From Gammaproteobacteria bacterium (GTDB lineage Bacteria; Pseudomonadota; Gammaproteobacteria; Thiohalobacterales; Thiohalobacteraceae): a DNA stretch of 10,026 nucleotides. This document shows positions 6,495 through 10,026 of the stretch, piece by piece. The stretch lies in assembly GCA_016214925.1 (NCBI GenBank), contig JACRMO010000174.1:1-10026 (forward strand), read 5' to 3'. A model generated the notes under the pieces. The model ran no database searches. It worked only from the letters and a program-made list of their open reading frames with translations, and had not been told where the DNA came from. How positions within the stretch are numbered: position 1 is the stretch's first letter; every line of letters begins with the position of its first letter. The position numbers and the translations under genes were made by a program.

Positions 6495-6882
6495 GGCGTG
6501 ACAGCCGTACCCAGCGCAGGCACCACATCGGTGCCCGCACCTATTTCGCCGGCGACGGTGGCCCCGACGTACACAACGTCGAGCCTGCCGCCTGGCGCTG
6601 CGGCACCGATGCCGACAGATCCGAATGCGGCGCCGGCAGCTGCGCCGCAGGTAGCCGCCGCATCGCCAGCGGGGGCTGTTGTAACACCGCAGGCAACGGT
6701 CGCTTCGCCCGATGAACAGGCCGCTTACGAGCAGGCCCTGAATATCCTGCGTGAAGGCCGTTACACCGAGGCCGCGGACAGCGTTTCCCGGACAGCACTG
6801 CGGCGCGGTTGGCCAATGAACGCCTGCAGCGCATGAGCCGCGAAGGGCGCTAGGGGTTGTGATTCCGCCTGCGCGGGCTGAC

Positions 6883-6917
6883 TGCAAGGGGAGAGAGGCC
6901 CCATCTCTCCCCTTGCA
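6883..6917. repeat. 14-bp perfect hairpin after cpoB
   Basis: TGCAAGGGGAGAGA (6883-6896) and TCTCTCCCCTTGCA (6904-6917) pair perfectly around a seven-base loop. It lies 29 bases after the cpoB C-terminal TAG, where the Tol-Pal operon should end. No U-run follows (the next bases are ACCCCTCATC), so it is not a canonical intrinsic terminator, but it could block 3' exonucleases or assist termination. It could also be a copy of a dispersed palindrome. Confidence 0.6.
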
Positions 6918-6994
6918 ACCCCTCATCGGACTCAAAAGGCTGTAGTGACAGCTCGGACGGGGGCTGTTATTGGCCGTGACCCACCCTTAGTGAC

Positions 6995-7030
6995 GTAGGC
7001 CGGGCTCAGCGCCGCAGGCGCGCGCCCGGC
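6995..7030 (+). repeat. REP-type palindrome with GTAG foot upstream of queE
   Basis: GTAG at 6995-6998 is followed directly by a nested palindrome. The outer arms are GCCGGGC (6999-7005) and GCCCGGC (7024-7030), the inner arms GCGCC (7009-7013) and GGCGC (7017-7021) around a three-base loop. A GTAG or GGAG tetranucleotide at the foot of an imperfect GC-rich hairpin is the known signature of repetitive extragenic palindromes mobilised by RAYT (TnpA-REP) transposases. No transposase gene is in the window. It lies 27 bases before the queE start. Confidence 0.6.
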
Positions 7031-7057
7031 ATCTTCCATCGTAGTAAACTCACCCGA

Positions 7058-7750
7058 ATGAACGAACCCTTCTCCGCACAGCCTGATGCGCCAGCGCCGG
7101 ATAGCGCGCCGGAACGTCTGCGCATCACCGAAATCTTCCTCTCTCTGCAAGGCGAGTCGCGCAGTGTCGGCTGGCCCACGGTGTTCATCCGCCTGACCGG
7201 CTGTCCGCTGCGTTGCGGCTATTGCGACACGGCGTACGCCTTCCAGGGCGGCGAGTGGATGAGTCTGGACGATATCCTCACGCGCACTGCTGGCTTTGAT
7301 GTCCAACATGTCACCGTCACCGGCGGTGAACCGCTGGCGCAGAAGGTGTGTCTGCCGTTGCTGGCGCGTTTGTGCGATGCCGGCTACGAAGTCTCATTGG
7401 AAACCAGCGGCGCGCTGGACGTGGCGCGTGTCGATCCACGTGTTGTGAAGGTGATGGATCTCAAGACGCCCGGTTCCGGCGAGGTCGAGCGCAACCGCTA
7501 CTGCAATCTCGAACACCTCAATCCGCGCGATCAGATCAAGTTCGTGCTGTGCGACCGCGTCGATTACGACTGGGCCCGTGAACAGCTCGTCAAGTACGAA
7601 TTGCCGCACATCTGTGAAGTGCTGTTCTCGCCGGTACAAGGCCAACTTGCAGCGCGCGAGTTGGCCGACTGGATCGTCGCCGACCGTTTGCCGGTGCGCT
7701 TCCAGATTCAGCTGCACAAATATCTGTGGGGCGATGTGGCGGGGAAATAG
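7058..7750 (+). CDS. queE: QueE, 7-carboxy-7-deazaguanine synthase (radical SAM)
   Basis: QueE converts 6-carboxy-tetrahydropterin to 7-carboxy-7-deazaguanine, the ring-contraction step of queuosine synthesis, in the cytoplasm. The 230-residue protein carries the radical-SAM cluster motif CPLRCGYC (C49, C53, C56), the QGES substrate region (31-34) and the SAM-binding TGGEPL (88-93). SLETSG, VMDLKTPGSGE and the C-terminal RFQIQLHKYLWG also match E. coli QueE (223 residues). The ATG at 7058 is the only reasonable start, because the next in-frame Met is at residue 67. No clear Shine-Dalgarno lies in the bases before it. Downstream, queC encodes the next enzyme of the pathway, although a 128-bp repeat element lies between them. 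Identity is very sure. Confidence 0.97.
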   Translation: MNEPFSAQPDAPAPDSAPERLRITEIFLSLQGESRSVGWPTVFIRLTGCPLRCGYCDTAYAFQGGEWMSLDDILTRTAGFDVQHVTVTGGEPLAQKVCLPLLARLCDAGYEVSLETSGALDVARVDPRVVKVMDLKTPGSGEVERNRYCNLEHLNPRDQIKFVLCDRVDYDWAREQLVKYELPHICEVLFSPVQGQLAARELADWIVADRLPVRFQIQLHKYLWGDVAGK

Positions 7751-7765
7751 GGCGAGGTTCTAATA

Positions 7766-7893
7766 CGTCATTCCGGCGGATGCCGGACAAAAGCGCGGAG
7801 CGCGTTGAACGCCCATAGGGCGGCCCGAAGGGCGAGCGCAGCGAGTAATCCAGCTCCTCGAACCCCTGGATTCCCGCTTCCGCGGAAATGACG
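7766..7893. repeat. 128-bp compound palindromic repeat element between queE and queC
   Basis: The ends CGTCATT (7766-7772) and AATGACG (7887-7893) are inverted copies. Inside are TCCGGC/GCCGGA (7772-7787, four-base loop), AATCCAG (7847-7853) with CTGGATT (7866-7872), and ATTCCCGC with GCGGAAAT (7870-7889, one mismatch). The CTGGATTCCCGC...AATGACG half resembles a very widespread dispersed proteobacterial repeat, which on the other strand gives the spurious peptides FPRKRESR and PASAGMT. Both are present here in the minus-strand reading of 7760-7993. The middle (about 7790-7846) is GC-rich with GGGCGAGCGCAGCGAG, also of repeat type. No protein-coding gene is likely in this 181-base gap. Confidence 0.7.
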
Positions 7894-7931
7894 AGACATG
7901 AAATGTTCCGGGTTCCCGCAGGAGCGAAGTT

Positions 7932-8609
7932 ATGCAAGCGAAAGCGGTCGTTCTGTTATCCGGCGGGCTCGACTCGGCCACGGTGCTGGCCATGGCGCGC
8001 GCGCAGGGTTTCGCCTGTTATGCGCTGAGTCTCGATTATGGCCAACGGCACGCGACTGAACTCGCGGCAGCGAAGCGCGTGGCGGCGGCGCTGGGCGTGG
8101 TCGAGCACAAGACCATCGCGTTGGACCTGACACAGATCGGCGGCTCCGCCTTGACCGATCCGAGCATCGCCGTGCCGGAGACGCCGAGCACGGGCATACC
8201 TGTGACCTACGTGCCCGCGCGCAACACCGTGTTTCTCTCGCTGGCACTGGGTTGGGCCGAGGTGCTCGGCGCGCAGGACATCTTCATCGGCGTGAATGCC
8301 GTCGACTATTCGGGCTATCCGGATTGCCGCCCGGAATACATCGCGGCCTTCGAGCGTCTAGCTAATCTCGCCACACGTGCCGGTGTGGAAGGCATGCCAT
8401 TTCGTATCAATGCCCCGCTCATCGAGATGAGCAAGGCGGAGATTATTCAGACCGGCATGCGGCTCGGCGTGGATTACGCGCTGACGCTGTCCTGCTACGC
8501 GGCAGACAGCGATGGACGCGCCTGCGGGCGTTGCGATTCCTGCCGGCTGCGCGCGGCGGGGTTCGCGCACGCGGGCGTGGCCGATCCCACGCGGTATGTG
8601 GCGAATTGA
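7932..8609 (+). CDS. queC: QueC, 7-cyano-7-deazaguanine (preQ0) synthase
   Basis: QueC is a cytoplasmic ATP-dependent enzyme that turns 7-carboxy-7-deazaguanine and ammonia into preQ0, the precursor of queuosine. The 225-residue protein shows the PP-loop ATP pyrophosphatase motif SGGLDS (10-15), the LDYGQRH segment (34-40), the VPARNTVFLSLALGWAE region, and a zinc site of four cysteines (C188, C198, C201, C204) in SCYAAD...CGRCDSC. AGGAG at 7920-7924 lies 7 bases before the ATG, a good ribosome site directly after the compound repeat. It follows queE, the preceding enzyme. queD and queF are not in the window. Length and motifs match E. coli QueC (231 residues). Confidence 0.97.
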   Translation: MQAKAVVLLSGGLDSATVLAMARAQGFACYALSLDYGQRHATELAAAKRVAAALGVVEHKTIALDLTQIGGSALTDPSIAVPETPSTGIPVTYVPARNTVFLSLALGWAEVLGAQDIFIGVNAVDYSGYPDCRPEYIAAFERLANLATRAGVEGMPFRINAPLIEMSKAEIIQTGMRLGVDYALTLSCYAADSDGRACGRCDSCRLRAAGFAHAGVADPTRYVAN

Positions 8610-8677
8610 ATCTGATCCAGGCTACGTGTTGCTATAGTTGAACCCGCACGCCGTCGGTATAACAGGAGGAGGCTGCC

Positions 8678-9790
8678 ATGATCTTCGAGAATTTCGCCGC
8701 TGCCCAAGGCTTCATGTTGTGGAGTACCTTCGCTTTGGCCATCGTACTCGGCGCAGTCGCCAACAAAACCAATTTCTGCACCATGGGCGCGATTTCCGAC
8801 TGGGTGAACATGGGCGATACCGGCCGGTTGCGCGCTTGGCTGTTCGCCATTGCGATTGCCATGCTGGGCGTGGTCGTCCTGGAATATCTGGGCAAGGTGG
8901 ATGTGGGCGACAGCTATCCGCCGTATCGTGCCGGGCAATTGGTGTGGGCCGAGAATCTGCTGGGCGGTGTGTTGTTTGGTATCGGCATGACGCTCGCCAG
9001 CGGTTGCGGCAACAAGACGTTGGTGCGACTCGGTGGCGGCAATCTCAAATCCATGCTGGTGGCGTTGGTGATCGCGGTGATCGCCTATTTCATGGTCAAT
9101 CCACTGCCGGGCAGCGACCAAACCTTGTTCACCTTGCTGTTCTACGGTTGGATGCGGCCGCTGGCCATCGATGTCGGCGCCAGCCAGGATCTGGGCACGC
9201 TGATCGCCGGCGATGAGAACCTGCCCAAGGCCCGATTGCTGATCGGTGCCGTCCTGGGCGTGGCGCTGTTGGTGTGGGTGTTTGTATCCGTCGGCGCCTG
9301 GTATCTCACCAGCAATGTTGTGATCGATCTGGACGGCGAATCGTATACGTTGAAGAGCTTTGCCCAGCAGTGGGACTTCCTCGCCGATTCGCCCGAGGGA
9401 CAGCCGGCCGATACGCGGCCGCTGAGTCCGCAGTCGTTCAGCTTCATCAATCCGCTGGGGCAGACCATGGGCTATGCGGCGCACGGGCTCCAGCCGACGT
9501 ACCTCACCTTCGGCGTGATGTCGCTGTTCGGTGTCGTGCTCGGTTCGTTCCTGTGGGCGCTGGCGAGCCGCAGTTTCCGCGTCGAGTGGTTCGCGTCGTG
9601 GAACGATTTCTTCAACCACTTCGTCGGCGCCGTGTTGATGGGCTTCGGCGGCATTCTGGCCATGGGCTGCACCATCGGCCAGGCTATCACCGGCATTTCA
9701 ACCCTGGCGCTCGGCTCGTTTATCGCCTTCGCTGGCATTGTGCTCGGCAGCGCCTTGACCATGAAGGTGCAGTATTACCGCATGGGGTAA
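8678..9790 (+). CDS. YeeE/YedE family transporter (probable thiosulfate or sulfur-compound uptake)
   Basis: This 370-residue inner-membrane protein belongs to the YeeE/YedE (Sulf_transp) family, whose E. coli member TsuA (YeeE) imports thiosulfate. I count about eight or nine hydrophobic segments (roughly 10-29, 52-70, 93-110, 124-141, 186-210, 276-297, 312-331 and 338-362, with shorter candidates between). The three family cysteine motifs are present: NFCTMGAISD (C34), SGCGNKTLVR (C110) and MGCTIGQ (C331). In TsuA such cysteines pass the substrate through the membrane. A polar stretch at 211-270 separates the two homologous halves. AGGAGGAGG (8664-8672) is an excellent ribosome site. No tusA/yeeD partner gene is seen on either side, so the substrate is uncertain. 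The position between queC and tRNA-Lys is outside the usual gene order and suggests insertion. Confidence 0.88.
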   Translation: MIFENFAAAQGFMLWSTFALAIVLGAVANKTNFCTMGAISDWVNMGDTGRLRAWLFAIAIAMLGVVVLEYLGKVDVGDSYPPYRAGQLVWAENLLGGVLFGIGMTLASGCGNKTLVRLGGGNLKSMLVALVIAVIAYFMVNPLPGSDQTLFTLLFYGWMRPLAIDVGASQDLGTLIAGDENLPKARLLIGAVLGVALLVWVFVSVGAWYLTSNVVIDLDGESYTLKSFAQQWDFLADSPEGQPADTRPLSPQSFSFINPLGQTMGYAAHGLQPTYLTFGVMSLFGVVLGSFLWALASRSFRVEWFASWNDFFNHFVGAVLMGFGGILAMGCTIGQAITGISTLALGSFIAFAGIVLGSALTMKVQYYRMG

Positions 9791-9800
9791 TCGGACTGGC

Positions 9801-9820
9801 CCCCATATAGCCCCATATAG
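9801..9820 (+). repeat. Exact 10-nt tandem duplication after the transporter gene
   Basis: CCCCATATAG occurs twice in immediate succession (9801-9810 and 9811-9820), ten bases after the transporter stop codon. This is probably a slippage duplication. No hairpin or T-run marks a terminator in the 9791-9843 stretch. Confidence 0.8.
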
Positions 9821-9843
9821 ATTGGGAGGCTGGCGCGCGGGGT

Positions 9844-9871
9844 TTGCCTGCCCCCCCGGCTCGGGTATGAT
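9844..9871 (+). promoter_or_regulatory. Sigma-70-type promoter of tRNA-Lys
   Basis: TTGCCT (9844-9849, four of six to the -35 consensus) and TATGAT (9866-9871, five of six to the -10 consensus) are separated by 16 bases. Transcription would start near 9878, about a dozen bases before the mature tRNA 5' end, which is normal for tRNA leaders. Position and fit make this the best promoter candidate in the window. Confidence 0.6.
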
Positions 9872-9889
9872 GTGCCGCTTTCCAGCCCC

Positions 9890-9965
9890 GGGTCGTTAGC
9901 TCAGTTGGTAGAGCAGGAGACTTTTAATCTCTTGGTCGCAGGTTCGAATCCTGCACGACCCACCA
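9890..9965 (+). tRNA. tRNA-Lys(UUU)
   Basis: The 76-base cloverleaf is complete. Acceptor arms are GGGTCGT (9890-9896) and ACGACCC (9955-9961), followed by discriminator A and a genome-encoded CCA (9963-9965). The D-arm has TAGCTCAGTTGGTAGAGC, and the T-arm has GCAGGTTCGAATCCTGC. The anticodon stem GGAGA/TCTCT (one G-T pair at its outer end) holds the loop CTTTTAA, with anticodon TTT at 9923-9925. It closely matches E. coli tRNA-Lys apart from the anticodon stem. In Pseudomonas the same tRNA follows queC directly. Confidence 0.97.
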
Positions 9966-10026
9966 TTTTCTCCTGCCTTTCTTCAGGCTAGACCGGCGCC
10001 ATCCCCGCATTGCCGTCCATGCCGAT

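Larger units (their letters stand above)
6099..6853 (+). pseudogene. cpoB: CpoB (YbgF), frameshifted with most of the TPR domain deleted
   Basis: CpoB is a periplasmic protein that couples Tol-Pal to PBP1B. Present are a Sec signal peptide (cleavage likely after VHA, residue 32), a coiled coil (about 34-98, starting SELEDRVTRIESLM), an Ala/Pro/Val/Thr-rich linker (about 99-203) and the first half of a TPR repeat, EQAAYEQALNILREGRYTEAAD (206-227). At about 6782 this frame runs into SVSRTALRRGWPMNACSA and stops at 6836. In the -1 frame, 6782-6853 encodes RFPDSTAARLANERLQRM plus five residues and TAG, the usual CpoB C-terminal tail. Compared with E. coli (263 residues, about 125 of them TPR), roughly 80 TPR residues are missing at the junction. 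ATGs at 6099 and 6102 are both possible starts, one or four bases after pal. Either a real deletion or an assembly error in repetitive TPR sequence explains this. Confidence 0.85.

Noticed and set aside
6780..6800. Programmed -1 ribosomal frameshifting in cpoB
   Set aside because: There is no X XXY YYZ slippery heptamer in the zero frame, and a shift would still leave about 80 TPR residues missing, so deletion explains the data better.
7751..7765. GAGGTTCTA at 7754-7762 resembles the start of a preQ1-I riboswitch ahead of queC
   Set aside because: The rest of the aptamer (GCTACACCC loop and the A-rich tail pairing back) is absent. The sequence runs directly into the repeat element.
7760..7993. 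Minus-strand 77-residue open frame containing FPRKRESR and PASAGMT
   Set aside because: These peptides are well-known artefacts of a dispersed palindromic repeat; there is no ribosome site or domain, and the frame runs into queC antisense.
9966..10026. Terminator or attachment site after tRNA-Lys
   Set aside because: There is only a short T-run and a weak GCCT/AGGC pairing, and no repeat of the tRNA 3' end within the window.

Overview
The window is a high-GC stretch of a gammaproteobacterial chromosome. The gene order ruvA-ruvB-ybgC-tolQ-tolR-tolA-tolB-pal-cpoB-queE-queC-tRNA-Lys is the one known from Pseudomonas and related gammaproteobacteria, and the proteins align by eye with their E. 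coli counterparts along their whole length. All genes lie on the + strand. A YeeE/YedE-type sulfur transporter between queC and tRNA-Lys hints at a sulfur-metabolising lineage such as the Chromatiales, but the species cannot be named from this sequence.

Layout. Positions 1-1567 hold the end of ruvA and all of ruvB, the Holliday-junction branch-migration motor, separated by a perfect 28-bp inverted repeat. Positions 1671-6853 hold the Tol-Pal envelope operon: the thioesterase ybgC, the inner-membrane motor tolQ-tolR, the periplasm-spanning tolA, the propeller protein tolB, the lipoprotein pal, and a damaged cpoB. Positions 7058-8609 hold queE and queC, two steps of 7-deazaguanine (preQ0, queuosine) synthesis. 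Positions 8678-9790 hold the transporter and 9890-9965 tRNA-Lys(UUU) with an encoded CCA end. No gene-free stretch exceeds 300 bases. The two longest gaps, 6854-7057 and 7751-7931, are largely filled by palindromic repeats. The last 61 bases after the tRNA show no gene or clear terminator.

How the genes work together. TolQ-TolR uses the proton-motive force to energise TolA, which reaches across the periplasm to TolB and Pal so that the outer membrane follows the constricting septum. CpoB normally links this machine to PBP1B-driven peptidoglycan synthesis. Here its TPR domain is almost entirely missing and the two remaining ends are out of frame, so that link is probably lost, unless the junction is an assembly fault.

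No wholly new system is evident. What stands out is the broken cpoB and an unusual density of different repeat structures at the gene junctions: the 28-bp inverted repeat built of 9-nt units, a four-unit 17-nt tandem array before ybgC, two palindromes around a possible pal promoter, a REP-type palindrome with a GTAG foot before queE, and a 128-bp compound palindromic element between queE and queC.
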